A stretch of 64,000 nt of DNA from Anagrus nilaparvatae (GCA_022575985.1 JAKSXM010000231.1:23908501-23972500); one strand, 5' to 3'; counted from the first letter of the stretch, positions 1-12,279 are shown. Made by a program: numbers and translations. Notes: generated by a model from the letters alone, not told the origin.

Positions 1-340
1 GAGAAAATCAATATTTTTGAGAGTCTGATTGGAGATCTGGTATAAAACTTTTTTTTTCGAAAAGATGGAGTTCCGATCGAAACTCTTAAATTGAAAATTT
101 TACATCGGCAGTTAATAATAGCTGACTTTTGAGGTTCAGACTACATTTTCAAAAAATTAAAACGGTCATGTAATATAATTGAAAAAACAAGTAGGTAATG
201 CAATTTATTCAGATTTAAATTTTTTTAGAAAATAATAGCTAAAAAATTTATATTTTCTTTTATTTACAGAAATTTCCAATGATGTTACTAAACCAGCTGT
301 AGTTTATTGATCGAAACAAAGTTTTAATCCATTGTAAATT

Positions 341-361
341 TGTGTGTGTGTGTGTGTGTGT
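341..361. repeat. (TG)n microsatellite
   Basis: About ten uninterrupted TG dinucleotides. The rest of the first 545 bases is plain AT-rich sequence in which I see no gene or other repeat. Confidence 0.9.
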
Positions 362-545
362 ATTTGATTGATCTATCAATAAAATAAAAAAATGAAGAAG
401 ATACTAAATTTTTTTTTTTATACACCAAATGTCCGTAAATACGCCAAAAAGCAATTTTAAGGGAAAAAAAGTCGGAGCCGATGAAGCGTCCTAAAATATT
501 AATAAAACGTTTCTAAAATTTTGGTTGTTATGTTATATGCTTTTT

Positions 546-780
546 TTACGTTAAAATTAACGTTAAATTTTAACGTTAAATTTAATATCGGATTTGAACG
601 TTTAATTTAGCATTAAATTTTAACGTTAAATTTAGTGTTGAATTTTAACGTTAAATTTAAGGTTGAATTTTAACGTTAAATTTAATGTTGAATTTTAACG
701 TTAAATTTAATGTTAATTTCAATGTCAAATTTTAGCATTAAATTTAATAATAAATTTAATGTTAAATTTAATGTTAGAAC
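546..780. repeat. 25-bp tandem array with AACGTTAAATTTAA core
   Basis: Successive copies of the core AACGTTAAATTTAA, each followed by a variable GTTGAATTTT, give a 25-bp period in the centre of the block (about 610-720). The edges are degenerate and shift to shorter AATGTTAAATTT units. The core is itself palindromic (AACGTT, AAATTT). The same core recurs at about 925-945, inside the 3' end of the neighbouring Helitron-type ORF. Confidence 0.85.
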
Positions 781-888
781 GAACATTAATTTGATTAAAA
801 AATTTAGTTGTGAAAAAATAGCAATGATGCTTAATTTTAGAAGCATCAGGGTAATTTCCATAATAACTACATAGTTGGATTAGCAAAA

Positions 889-1596
889 TTATGAAGATTT
901 TTTTTCTTCAATTTTCCGCGATAATTTTAACGTTAAATTTAATATTGGATCCTCATCTATTTCAATATCTTTGTAATAAATATTATTTAATTTTAGCCAT
1001 ACAAGTGCATTTCTTATTTTATCAGAACGCACTTTGAAATCACTAAATCCACTTGGTGTTTCTTTATGAAAAATTAATGTAGATGGTAAATTATTTGGAT
1101 GTATCGGTAATTTGTTAATATATTCAATAATATATTGTCGAAAGTTAATTATGTTTCCAGAGTTTGAATACTGATTTCCTTTAATTCTGTAAATTGTAAT
1201 TATCGGATGTATTCTTGCTATCAACATTTGTTCTATATAACTTAAATCGCATAATTCATCGGGTACCGCATCCGGATCCATATTATTATCAGCAGTAAAT
1301 TTGTTTGATTTTTTGCAATTGGTGCAGATGTTATTTTTATCCGTATGAATATCATAAAATGATCTGTTACATTTGATGCATTCTTCTGTGACTATATTTT
1401 GACATTCTTTGTCAAATGAATTTCCTGCTTTGATTGTTTTATCCGTGAATATGTTTGGTAATTCGAAATTATTTGATTAACTATTTTGATTATCCTGAAT
1501 TTTATTTGTTTTGGCTTCATTTAATCTTCTTGGTGTTAAATATTTTCTATGCATAATATTACGTTGTTTAGTTGATTTTTTCGTAACTTTAGGCAT
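889..1596 (-). pseudogene. Helitron N-terminal domain (DUF6570-like) fragment
   Basis: The reading frame starts at an ATG at 1596 (MPKVTKK) and is broken by one in-frame TAA at 1479-1477 (codon 40). It is otherwise open to the TAA at 891-889. Two Cys pairs (CIKC and CTNC) precede the segment MDPDAVPDELCDLSYIEQML, followed by ARIHP and a motif with GN-IINF. From family knowledge this is the arrangement found upstream of the Rep/helicase part of insect Helitron proteins (DUF6570 region: IE-MLIARVHP, then NALIWLK-like). Here NALVWLKLNN is seen. No Rep HUH or Pif1 helicase motif follows, so this is a truncated piece. The last 15 or so residues run into AACGTTAAATTTAA repeat DNA and are not family sequence. 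Confidence 0.75.
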
Positions 1597-2004
1597 TTTT
1601 CTGCTGAAATTTGTAATATAAGCTATGTAATTATATGTGTTCAAATATAGTTAAATTAATTTTAAATTCGTAAATAATATATTTGGCAAAATGTTTTTCA
1701 TTTTAATTTTTTGTTTTGAAAATTATAATTTTAAGAATATTTTCTCCTTATAAATTATGAAATTGTGAAATTTCAAATTAATTTTTAATTACAGTAATAA
1801 TTCATTTTAATTATTTACTTTTATTTTGGGTAATTAATTTATTTAAAATCGTTTTTTATTACCTAAGAAATCCTTTTGTAAATTTAGAAACGTACATTTT
1901 TAAAAACAATTCCGGTAATTTTACGATAAAATTGTAAATTAATAATAATTTTATAAAATTTTAAAAAAATTCTTAATTTTTCGATAAAAATCGGAAGTTT
2001 AAGG

Positions 2005-2395
2005 TATTCATACCAGTACATGAAGGGTTAAGGATTTTCTTTTATTAAATGTGAAATATTTAATAAATAATTTTGTCTTGGAAAATCGGAAAATATACTG
2101 GGTCAAAAAAATGAAAATTTTTATCCAGAAAAATGTTTTTTTCAATTGAAAACCCTTTAGGCAATGTAAAATGTTTATTCCAATATATTTTGGATTCGCT
2201 ATTTTGGAAAATATTTTCGGTAAAAAAAATAAAAATTTTCGACAATAATAACATTTTATAAATCTCAAAATCCCCCCAGACAATGTAAAAAGCTTATTTG
2301 GTTGTGTTTTTTGGTTTGCTATCTTGGAAAATTGGAAAATTGTTTTTGGTGAAAAATCTCAAACCTCTAGGATATCAGAATTTTTGATAGAGAAG
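2005..2395. repeat. Dispersed units of the 'ATCTTGGAAAATCGG' repeat family
   Basis: Two to three diverged units carrying TTGGAAAATCGGAAAAT or TTGGAAAATTGGAAAAT, then a GAAAAACCC-like turn and an AATGTAAAA box. The same unit forms the dense satellite at 5.87-8.07 kb and recurs at 5.1-5.4, 9.3-10.2 and 55.0-55.75 kb. Short ORFs here (2008-2283, 2060-2254, minus) are by-products of the repeat. The interval 1597-2004 is AT-rich with nothing recognised. Confidence 0.7.
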
Positions 2396-2552
2396 ACTAA
2401 AATACTTTAAAAAGTTTCGCATTTTAACTACAAGAAAACAGTTTTCAACACTTTTAAACACTTTTAAACACATTTGATGAGTTTTTATTTTTGACAGGGA
2501 AAATTTTTTGGTTAGTAATAAAATTTGCAAATTTTTTTCTTTAATTTTTGTG

Positions 2553-3111
2553 TTAAGGTAGTTGCTGGGTCATTTGTAAAATACCGTACAGTGACATGTC
2601 AGTTTCCACGTAGGTAAAGCAGAGCTAAAAAGTTTGACAACTCCGCAAAGAATATATTACTATATATAGCTATACACATACGATTTTTTTTTTTACATAT
2701 AGAAATAATTCTATGCTGTTAGCTATACAATGTTGCAGAGTAAAAAATGTGTTGAAAAAATCTTCGGTTTATTTAACTTTTAATTACATTTTCTTTTATT
2801 ATAAAACCGACGATCATCTTCAAAATTGAATAAGTTATTCTTCCATAATTAATTAATAGTCAACTGGTTTTTTTTTCAAATCTATCGTCTACTTTCGTCT
2901 TGCAATCAAAAAAAGCATCTATATCGCACGATTTCTCCCGGTCTCCTATCCTTGCAATGTATGAGTTTTCAACTTTGGAGCTTTATATCTCCTATACAAA
3001 ACCGACAAATTACTTCAAATTTTATTTTTATGTGCATTATAATAATATAAAGCTCCTGGAAAAGTTTTATCAAAATCTATCGTCAATTAATTAACCCAGC
3101 AACAACCTTAA
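2553..3111. mobile_element. TTAA-flanked MITE, 559 bp
   Basis: The left end reads TTAAGGTAGTTGCTGGGT and the right end ACCCAGCAACAACCTTAA. This gives imperfect 18-bp terminal inverted repeats including a TTAA at each border. A TTAA target duplication is typical of the piggyBac superfamily, but the inner ends do not start with the usual CCC, so the class is inferred only. There is no transposase. The interior is AT-rich; the 64-aa ORF at 2900-3094 lies inside and is not a credible gene. Confidence 0.7.
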
Positions 3112-4157
3112 AGTACAAAATTGGAAAATTTATTACGGATAAAAGTTTGATATTTTCCTTTATAAAAACGATATTTTCAAATTTTCTAAATTACATTAAA
3201 GTGAAATTGTTAAAAATTTTATTTTTAAAATTGATATTTTGTACTTGATAAATTCCCAAGTAATGTTCAAAGTATTTATATATATTCTCTATATTTATGT
3301 TCTGGATTTGTTATTTTGTAAAATTCTAAAATTATTTTGATTAACAGCAAAATTTTTATTATTCGAGATGACATAAATTTCAGGGAGTTTCCTTTTCAAT
3401 CAGGAAATTAATTCTCAAAAAATTTATGTAGTTCCAATAATTAACTATTAGGAACCACTAGTGTCGAATATAGTTTCAAAAATTACCTTTATGTCAGAGA
3501 AGACGTCTATTGCAGGATCGATTAAACTTATCGATCGATTTTACTTAGTCGATTTATATGTTTTTTAATTTTATATGTTTTATAATTTGAATCTTAGTAT
3601 TAAATATTTATCATCTGTAAATAAAAATATTATTATGTTAAAACTTTTTAAATTCTCTTTTGTAATTTGGTTTATTATTTAAAAATATTTAAATTGTTTG
3701 TTACCTAATTGTTGTGATTATTATTTGTTCAATGTTTGAATATTATTTATATTATTTAGAATGCATTTATTTGATTAAATTTTATTTAAAATATTTAATT
3801 ATTAAATCTCTTTAATTATTCTTTCTAAAATTGTTTATCTTGTAGTCAATTTATATGTTTTTTAATTTTTTAAAAACACGTGATTATTTAATATAATTTA
3901 TAAGTATCAGGTTCATGCACATATTTATTTTTTAAAATTAAATATTATAAGTGAGTATGGCTACAAGGCCAATCAGTACGGAGGACGCATAAGTATTTTT
4001 TGATTTAATTCGCGAATTTTAGAATAAAATAATCAATTTAAATAATTATAAATTTTTGTAATTTTAATAATTTGATTAATTTTTTTAAGAATTTTAAATT
4101 TTTCATAAATTAATTATTAAATCAGATATATTGACTAAAGACGGTATTTTTTTAGGT
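3112..4157. other. AT-rich spacer without recognised gene
   Basis: Very AT-rich, low-complexity sequence. No coding frame, RNA gene or clear repeat border was recognised. Confidence 0.5.
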
Positions 4158-5006
4158 ATATATATGTTACCGTTAAAGTCCGCTCTCCCGATAATGTTAA
4201 CATTAAACAGTTAAAGTTAACTTTAGCGAAGCGCTTTCGTTAAAGTCCACGAAGACGATTAAAATGAATAAAAATACAACATTAACGGGTGTGTATACGA
4301 TAAAGTTAACTTTAACCAATCCTTGTCAGTTAAAGTCCATGAAAGCGGTTTAGCATACTAAAAAAAATTTGTATTATAATATATTATATACGACTCTGGC
4401 TATAAGGCATCCAAGGATTTAGGTTAGGCTACTTTTTTAAAAATGCATTTCTTGGGATCAGTAATCAATCCTAGTTATAACACGCCCCTAGGGTTAGGTT
4501 AGGCTATTTTTTTTTAAAGGCATTTTCACGCAGTAAGGCATTCCCTAGAATTAGGACAAGGTGGGCTTAAGAACCCATGCGCAAATTTGTAAACAATACT
4601 GTGACAATTCCTTTAAAAAAAAATAGCCTAACCTAACCCTTGGGGTGTCTTATAACTAGGATTGGTTACTGATCCTAAGAAATGCATTTTTAAAAGAGTA
4701 GCCTAACCATAGAGATGTTTCACAATATCTTTATGAGCCTAACCTAAGCCCTGAGAGTACCTTATAGCGAGAGTCGTATATAAAATATAATACAAACTCG
4801 AACTCTTATATGAAACCGCTTTCATGGACTTTAACTAACAATGATTGGTTAAAGTTAACTTTAACGAACATGATGCCGCTAATGTTATATTTTTATTCAT
4901 TTTAATCGTCTTCATGGACTTTAACGAAAACGCTTCGCTAAAGTTAACTTTAACTGGTTAATGTTAACTTTATCGGGAGAGCGGACTCTAACGGTAACAT
5001 ATATAT
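4158..5006. mobile_element. Foldback element, 0.85 kb (GTTACCGTTAAAGTCCGC ends)
   Basis: The left arm begins TATATATGTTACCGTTAAAG and the right arm ends as its inverse (about 4990-5006), with only scattered mismatches. Inside each arm lie further palindromic pieces such as AGTTAACTTTA. The centre carries GGTTAGGCTA / TAGCCTAACC boxes also in inverted order (about 4415-4510 versus 4625-4745). So the whole element can form a long hairpin. No ORF is present. Confidence 0.85.
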
Positions 5007-5082
5007 TTTATATTTTAAAATATATTTTATTTTAAGATTTATTTTAAGACGATAGGTTTTAGAGGTTTAGTTAATCGTTTTT

Positions 5083-5480
5083 ATGAATGAAAATTTTAAT
5101 TTTTTTGCCGTAGGATATTTAAATAATTTTCCAATATGGCGAAACAAAAAATATGAAAATAGGAACTTGCTATATTACCTGGGGGTTTTCGAGGTCGAGA
5201 AAACGTTTTTAATAATAAAATTTTTAATTTTTTGTCCGCAACATATTTTCCAATTTTCCAACATAGCGGAACGAAAACATGAAAAGTAGAAATATCTATG
5301 TTACCATGGGGTTTTTGAGATTGGGAAAAATATTTGTATGAATAAAAATTTTAATTTTTTTGGCCGCTGCATATTTTCCAAAATTTTTAATATGGCGGAC
5401 TAAAAAAGTATCCCTAGATAAATATCCCTAGATAATGTGAAAATTTTTTTTTTTCGTAAACATCGAAATTTTCCATATAA
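5083..5480. repeat. Dispersed units of the ATCTTGG repeat family
   Basis: Three diverged units with ATTTTCCAATATGGCG-type boxes, that is, the family unit in the reverse orientation to the main array. The 68-aa ORF at 5083-5289 is repeat-derived. Confidence 0.6.
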
Positions 5481-5544
5481 AATTTAAAAAAATGCTATTT
5501 TTTATGTGGAGTTAGTTTTTTCTCTATTATTTTTTATCGTGTGT

Positions 5545-5860
5545 ACCAAATGGGTTAGAAATTTAATTAGTTCGTCTTTGTCTCATTTGAGATCATCTGT
5601 GAAATTTTGAAGTCAATCGGCAATATTGTTTAAGAGTTATCGTTTAGAAAAATTTTAAAAAATGTAATTTTTTGATTAGCATTCAGTCTTTTCGGTATTA
5701 TTCCAAAACGTGCATACCCAATGAGCCACAAATTTAATCAGATCCTCTTTGTCTCAATTGAGGTCATCTGTGAAATTTTGAAATCAATTGGCAATGTCGT
5801 TAAAGAGTTATCGTGGTTACAAACTCGACATTATTTCGAGGGAATAGACTGAGAAAATAG
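5545..5860. repeat. Two copies of a satellite-flanking repeat (about 160 bp)
   Basis: Both copies contain TTTAAT-AG-TC-TCTTTGTCTC and CATCTGTGAAATTTTGAA followed by CAATCGGCAAT. The second copy ends with TTACAAACTCGACATTATTT and a run to GGGAATAGACT. A third copy with the same ending lies at 8230-8373 on the other side of the satellite array, so the array is bracketed by this sequence in direct orientation. Confidence 0.8.
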
Positions 5861-5865
5861 ACTGA

Positions 5866-8070
5866 AAAAACTTCCTTGTAAAGTGAAAAATTGATGTTTT
5901 CAAGTTCTTCAATCAGCTATTCTGTAAAATCCGAAAATTTGTTGGGTTGAAAAATTCAATATTTCCATCTAAAATTCATTTTTCACGCCCTAAAAAACTC
6001 CTTTGTAAATTTAAAAGTTGGTTTTTTTAAGTTTAATGGTCCGCTGTCTTGGAAAATCGGAAAATTTGTTGGGTGGAAAAATTGAATATTTTTCACCTAA
6101 AATTCATTTTTCTCGTCCTAAAAAACTCCCTTGTAAAGTGAAAAGTTGATGTTTTCAAGTTTTTCAATCAGCTATTCTGGAAAATCCGAAAATTTGTTGT
6201 GTTGAAAAATTCAATATTTCCACCCAAAATTCATTTTTCTCGCCTTAAAAAACTCCCTTGTAAAGTTAAAAGTTGGTTTTTTTAAGTTTAATCGTCCACC
6301 ATCTTGGAAAATCGGAAAATTTGTTGGGTTGAAAAATTCAATATTTTCACCCAGAAGGTTATTTTTCTCGCCTTAAAAAACTCCCTTGTAAAGTTAAAAG
6401 TTGGTTTTTTAAGTTTCATCGTCCACCATCTTGGAAAATCGGAAAATTTGTTTGGTTGAAAAATGGAATATTGTTCACCCAGAATTCATTTTTATCGCCC
6501 TAAAAAACCCCCTTGTATTGTGAGAAGTTTATTTTTCAATCCACCGTCTTGGAAAATCGGAAAATATGTTGGGTTGAAAGATTGAATATTTTTCACCCAA
6601 AATTCATTTTTCTCGCTCTAAAAAACCCCCTTGTAATGTGAAAAGTTGATGTTTTCAAGTCTTTCAATCCGCTATCTTGGGAAATCGGAAAATTTGTTGG
6701 GTTGAAAAATTCAATATTTCCACCTAAAATTCATTTTTCTCGCCTTAAAAAACTCCCTTGTAAAGTTAAAAGTTGGTTTTTTTAAGTTTAATCGTCCACC
6801 ATCTTGGAAAATCGGAAAATTTGTTGGGTTGAAAAATTCAATATTTTCACCCAGAAGGTTATTTTTCTCGCCTTAAAAAACTCCCTTGTAAAGTTAAAAG
6901 TTGGTTTTTTAAGTTTCATCGTCCACCATCTTGGAAAATCGGAAAATTTGTTTGGTTGAAAAATGGAATATTGTTCACCCAGAATTCATTTTTATCGCCC
7001 TAAAAAACCCCCTTGTATTGTGAGAAGTTTATTTTTCAATCCACCGTCTTGGAAAATCGGAAAATATGTTGGGTTGAAAGATTGAATATTTTTCACCCAA
7101 AATTCATTTTTCTCGCTCTAAAAAACCCCCTTGTAATGTGAAAAGTTGATGTTTTCAAGTCTTTCAATCCGCTATCTTGGGAAATCGGAAAATTTGTTGG
7201 GTTGAAAAATTCAATATTTCCACCTAAAATTCATTTTTCTCGCTCTAAAAAACCCCTTTGTAAAGTTAAAAGTTGTTTTTTTTAAGTTTAATCGTCCACC
7301 ATCTTGAAAAATCGGAAAATTTGTTGGGTTGAAAAATTGAATATTTTTCACCCAGAATTCATTTTTATCGCCCTAAAAAACCCCCTTGTATTGTGAGAAG
7401 TTGAGTTTTCAATCCGCCGTCTTGGAAAATCGGAAAATATGTTGGGTTGAAAGATTGAATATTTTTCACCCAAAATTCATTTTTCTCGCCCTAAAAAACC
7501 CCCTTGTAATGTGAAAAGTTGATGTTTTCAAGTTTTTCAATCCGCTATCTTCGAAAATCGGAAAGTTTGTTGGGTTGAAAAATTGAATATTTTTTACACA
7601 AAATTCATTTTTCTCGCCCTAAAAAACCCCCTTGTAATGTGAGAAGTTGATTTTTCAATCCGCCATCTTGGAAAATCGGAAAATATGTTGGGTTGAAAGA
7701 TTGAATATTTTTCACCCAAAATTCATTTTTCTCGCCCTAAAAAATCCCCTTGTAATGTGAGAAGTTGATTTTTCAATCCGCCATCTTGGAAAATCGGAAA
7801 ATTTGTTGGATTGAAAAATTGAATATTTTCCACCTAAAATTCATTTTTCCCGCCCTAAAAAACCCCCTTGTAAAGTTAAAAGTTGGTTTTTTATGTTTAA
7901 TGTTCCGCCATCTTGGAAAATCGGAAAATGTGTTAGGTTGAAAAATTGAATATTTTTCACCTAAAATTCATTTTTCTCGCCCTAAAAAACCCCCTTGTAA
8001 TGTATAAATTTGATTTTTTAAGTTTTTAAATCCGCCATCTTGGAAAATCGGAAAATACGTTGGGTTAAAA
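5866..8070. repeat. Satellite array, about 124-bp monomer, about 18 units
   Basis: Each monomer has CTTGGAAAATCGGAAAAT, then TTGGGTTGAAAAATTGAATA, a TTTCACC box, ATTCATTTTTCTCGCC and CCCTTGTAA. I counted 18 copies of the CTTGG box with spacing 118-131 bp between about 5923 and 8037. A tetrameric higher-order unit is present in two copies (see the separate entry). The array is AT-rich and has no credible coding frame. Confidence 0.9.
6241..7242. repeat. Perfect 500-bp higher-order duplication in the satellite
   Basis: Bases 6241-6742 and 6741-7242 are identical when compared line by line, including otherwise rare variants such as CCAGAAGGTT and TTTGGTTGAAAAATGG. Each copy holds four diverged monomers. 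Outside this interval the match breaks (CGCCTT versus CGCTCT). It is either a very recent unequal exchange or an assembly duplication. Confidence 0.9.
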
Positions 8071-8229
8071 AATTAAAAATTTTATTCATAAAAATTTTTT
8101 TTTCAACCTTAAATACCCTTAGGTAATGTGAAAAGTTCTTTTTTATTCGTAAATATCGAATCTTTCAATATTAAAATTTAGAAAAATGTAATTTTTCGAT
8201 TAGGAGTTAGATTTTTCGCTATTATTTTT

Positions 8230-8373
8230 AGATTTGGGTACCAAATGGGCTGCAAATTTAATCAGTTCGTCTTTGTCTCATTTGAGAGCATCTGTGAACT
8301 TTTGAAGTCAATCGGCAATATCGTTAAAGAGTTACCGTGGTTACAAACTCGACATTATTTCGAGGGAATAGAC
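8230..8373. repeat. Third copy of the satellite-flanking repeat
   Basis: Shares CATCTGTGAA, CAATCGGCAATATCGTTAAA and the ending TTACAAACTCGACATTATTT with the copies at 5545-5860. The following stretch to 8742 is AT-rich; it contains only a small direct repeat of GGCGCAGTG at about 8537 and 8559. Confidence 0.8.
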
Positions 8374-8742
8374 TAATTATTTAATTTTTAAAACTTTTTT
8401 TTATTGATATGTATTCAGTAAGGACTCAAAAATATTTTTCTTAATGATTTTTAAATCTAAAATAATTTTTAAAGTTGTATTAATTAAAATAAGACGAACT
8501 CTTTAAACTCCGATTTTTACGTGAGTGTTCATAAAACGGCGCAGTGAGTTCCTAAGCGGCGCAGTGTTTATAAATGTACATTAATTTCAAAATTTTTATT
8601 CTATAGGTAAATTAAGTTGTTTGATATTTTATTCTATTACGAAATATTACCAATTAAGTTAATTTATTTGTTATTTATGTTAGTTGAAAAATAAATAAAG
8701 TATTTTCATTACCACCCGTACGAAAATTTATTGTTTTACTTG

Positions 8743-11367
8743 AGAGTCATTCTCTGTCAGAAAAGCAAAACCTTCCAGGTCGGGTCGCTGAAACCGGCTA
8801 AAACCTTTTTTTTGCCAATTAACTATCCAAAATGGACTATGTCCCCAAATTTTAGCCCTTAATATGGAAAAATAAGCCCAGGGCGAATTTTTGAAAAAAA
8901 AACGCGTTTTCATCTTTTCTTAAATGACTCCGAATGATATAAATAAGTTAAGATTCGGATTCCCAGGGAAATTTTACATACTTTCCTTATTTAAATAATT
9001 TTTAGGCTTTAATGTTAAAGATCTCACACCAAATGCTTTCAACACAAAAGTCGGATTTTCTTCGTTTTTCAACAGTTTTTTTGAATTTTTCCGCGCTAAA
9101 AGACCTAATAAGAGTCAAATAAGTTCAGATTTGGTTTCTCCAGGAAATTTCATATAACTTCTATCCTATGAAAATCTTTAGGCTTTAGTATAAACGAGTT
9201 TATAACAATGCGTTTCAAAATTCTGATGTTTCTTGTTTTTTTACATTTTTTTGTATTTTTGCGGTTACTCTAACAAAAATAACCAGGGGGTACTATTCTC
9301 TGGCTCAAAGAGTTATATTTCCCTAAATCAAGGAACTTTCTACATTACCTGGGAGTTTTCGAGGTTGTGAAAATCATTTTTATGAATGAAAATTTTAATT
9401 TTTTCGCCCTAGCATTTTTTCCAGTTTTACAAGATGGCAGACTTTAAAACATGTCAGAATAAGCTTTTTACATTGCTTGAAGGTTTTCGAGGTCGAAAAA
9501 ACGTTTTTATTAATGAAATTTTTCATTATTTGGCCCCAGCTTATTTTCCGATTTTCCAATATGGCGGAACAAAAAACATGAAGAGGACATGAAGACATGA
9601 AGAACTTTCTATATTTCCTGGGGATTCCCGAGCTTAAGAAAGACGTTTTGAATTATGAAAATATTTTTACCCTAGCATATTTCATTCATAAAAACGTTTA
9701 TCTCGACCTGGAAAACCCCTAGGTAATATAAAAATATCTACTTTTCATGTTTTTTGTTCCGTTATATTGGAAAATCGGAAAATATGCTAGGGTGAAAAAA
9801 TAAATGTTTTCACCAATGAAAACATTTTTCGCATCCTCAAAAACCCCCCAGGCAATGGTTATTCTGGTTATTCTGAAAGGTTATTCTGAAATGTTTTTTG
9901 GTCCGCCATCTTGGAAACCCAGAAAATGAGCAGGTTCTAAAAAATTTAAAATTTGATGAATGAAAACGTTTTTTTCAACTTTGGAAACCTCCAGATAATG
10001 TAGAAAGTTCCTTTATTAATGCTTTCTGTTCCGCCATCTTGGAAAAAAATATGAAAATCGAAACAATTAAAATTTTTATTTATAAAAACTATTTTTTCAA
10101 CCGCGAAAATCTTCAGGTGATGTGAAAATGTCTATTTTCATGTTTTTTGGTCCACCATATTGAAAAATCAGAAAATTGTTTTGAATGAAAAATTAAAATT
10201 AAAAATTACGCCTCCAGGATATCAGCTTTGCCTCATACGGTTCATTTTCATCCTCAAGTTATTCCAGGAGATGATAGAAATTTCAGGGAGTTAACCCCCT
10301 GCCTCAGGGAGTTGACTCTCTAAATCAGGGAGTTAACTTCCTAAATCAGGGAGTTAACTTCCTAAATCAGGGAGTTAAATCCTTAAATTAGGGTTACTAG
10401 GGTTATATTAGGGTTAATTACTTCCTGAATTAGAGAGTTAACACCCTGATTTAACTTTCTGAGCCAGAGAGTAGTACTACATGGTTATTTTTGTTAGAGT
10501 TACCGCAAAAATACAAAAAAAAGTAAAAAAAAAAAAATCAAAATTTTGAAGTGCATTGTTATAAACTCGTTTATACTAAAGCCTAAAGATTTTCATAGGA
10601 TAGAAGTTATATGAAATTTCCTGGAGAAACCAAATCTGAACTTATTTGACTCTTATTAGGTCTTTTAGCGCGGAAAAATTCAAAAAAACTGTTGAAAAAC
10701 GAAGAAAATCCGACTTTTGTGTTGAAAGCATTTGGTGTGAGATCGTTTACATTAAAGCCTAAAGATTATTTAAATAAGGAAAGTATGTAAAATTTCCCTG
10801 GGAATCCGAATCTTAACTTATTTATATCATTCGGAGTCATTTAGAGCGGGAAAATTAAAAAGATTGAAAAAAAATGAGAAAAATTGAGGAAAATTTACGA
10901 TTTTTTGATTATTTTAGGGTCTAGGAAGTTCGATCGCATCTAGGTTGATATGGCATCCGAAAATATATATAAAAACACGCTTTTTCTGAGAAGCTTAATA
11001 AAAAATATATAATAATTTTTCTGTAGCTTCCGTAAAATACCCTGTGAATTTATCGATTTTCCCCGTGTAGGAATTTTTCAAAACTAATGGCAGGAATGGA
11101 TTCCTGAGGAAATTTTACTATAGTACCTCTTTTTTCATTATTTTTAATAATTTCTACGAGGAATGGCATATAAAAGAAGAATGGGTGGCTGAGAAAAGAT
11201 GAAAACGCGTTTTTTTTCAAAAATTCGCCCTGGGCTTATTTTTTCATATTAAGGGCTAAAATTTGGGGACATAGTCCATTTTGGATAGGTAATTGGCAAA
11301 AAAAAGGTTTTAGCCAGTTTCAGCGACCCGACCTGGAAGGTTTTGCTTTTCTGACAGAGAATGACTC
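8743..11367. mobile_element. Foldback element, 2.6 kb (GAGTCATTCTCTGTCAG ends)
   Basis: The left end GAGTCATTCTCTGTCAG (8743-8759) is matched by its inverse at 11351-11367. Arms stay recognisable for about 500 bases each: GGTCGGGTCGCTGAAAC, GGGCTAAAATTTGGGGACAT and AAACGCGTTTTCATC occur on both sides in opposite order. The right arm carries extra sequence at about 10870-11190. The centre (9300-10250) contains units of the ATCTTGG family and a 21-bp tandem repeat. ORFs at 8728-8913 and 9395-9598 (minus) are repeat-derived. No transposase was recognised. Confidence 0.85.
10284..10388. repeat. 21-bp minisatellite inside the foldback
   Basis: Five units of CAGGGAGTTAACTTCCTAAAT with a few substitutions, decaying into AGGGTTA-like remnants to about 10440. 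The unit is partly self-complementary around GTTAAC. Confidence 0.85.
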
Positions 11368-11905
11368 TTGAATATCCTAAATTATTTTTTTTTTTAATAT
11401 AAAATTATTTAAAACTGCCTAAAATATGTTTTGAAAAGAGTTTGTAAACAATTTTTATTTATAAACACTGCCTATTGCTCGAAAAACAATGCGCACTATA
11501 AAGAACATCGGCCGCGCCGTAATAGGAAAATAAGTATCTTTTCGGAATATTTAATTTTTACTGCTAATAATATATTTTTTTAAATAAAAATTTTTCAGTT
11601 TATTGTGAAATAGCCCACTTTATAAAATAACATAAAAAGTTTTGTTCAAAACTAATTTTATTAGATTCTTATACCTAAAAACAATGCGAAAAAAATAGTA
11701 ACAAAACCCTTGAAAAATTTTTTTCTTAAATAAAAATAAAAAGAATGGCTGATGATGAATTTTTTTTCTACGAATTAATTTATTACTTATTTATATATAA
11801 AACTCAATTGGAATTTAAAAAAAATAATGAATCTGTTAATAAATATTACGGTTAGGCGCATTAGGTCCCGCGCCATACTACGGAGCTCTCCCCTAAAACC
11901 CCCTA

Positions 11906-12112
11906 TTGTCGAAAATGGAAAATTTTATTATACCCCATAAGGTTCACCTATACCCACAAGGTCCGGCTTTGCCCAATAGTATCATATTGGCCCAAAAGTA
12001 TCAAATTAGCCCAAAAGTGTCAGAAACTAAGAAAATGGAAAATTTTATTATACTCCATAAGGTTCACTTACACCCACAAGGTCCGGATTTGCCCAATAGT
12101 ACCATATTAACA
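11906..12112. repeat. Two tandem copies of an about 120-bp unit
   Basis: Both copies contain GAAAATTTTATTATAC, CCATAAGGTTCAC, CCCACAAGGTCCGG and TTTGCCCAATAGTA. The 69-aa ORF at 11906-12115 is produced by this duplication and is not a gene. The interval 11368-11860 is AT-rich without recognised features. Confidence 0.8.
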
Positions 12113-12113
12113 T

Positions 12114-12276
12114 AAATGTGTCAGATTGGCCCAAAAGTGTCAGAATGGCCCAAAAGTGGCAGATTGGCCCAAAAGTGTTGGAATGGCCCAAATGTGTCAG
12201 ATTGGCCTAAAAGTGTCAGAATGTCCCAAAAGTGTCAGATTGGCCCAAAAGTGTCAGAGTGGCCCAAAAGTGTCAT
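12114..12276. repeat. 19-bp minisatellite (TTGGCCCAAAAGTGTCAGA)
   Basis: Eight to nine units of TTGGCCCAAAAGTGTCAGA with alternation of ATTGG and AATGG. The 70-aa ORF at 12116-12328 is a translation of this repeat. Confidence 0.9.
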
Positions 12277-12279
12277 GTG

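Noticed and set aside
4400..4760. TTAGG-like boxes (GGTTAGGCTA, CCTAACCTAA), possible insect telomeric repeat
   Set aside because: The boxes are isolated and inverted within a foldback element, not a tandem TTAGG array.
10376..10440. AGGGTTA runs suggesting telomeric sequence
   Set aside because: They are degenerate ends of the 21-bp minisatellite and have no regular period.
12114..12276. Regular short repeats resembling a CRISPR array
   Set aside because: Units are contiguous 19-bp repeats with no unique spacers, in eukaryotic DNA.
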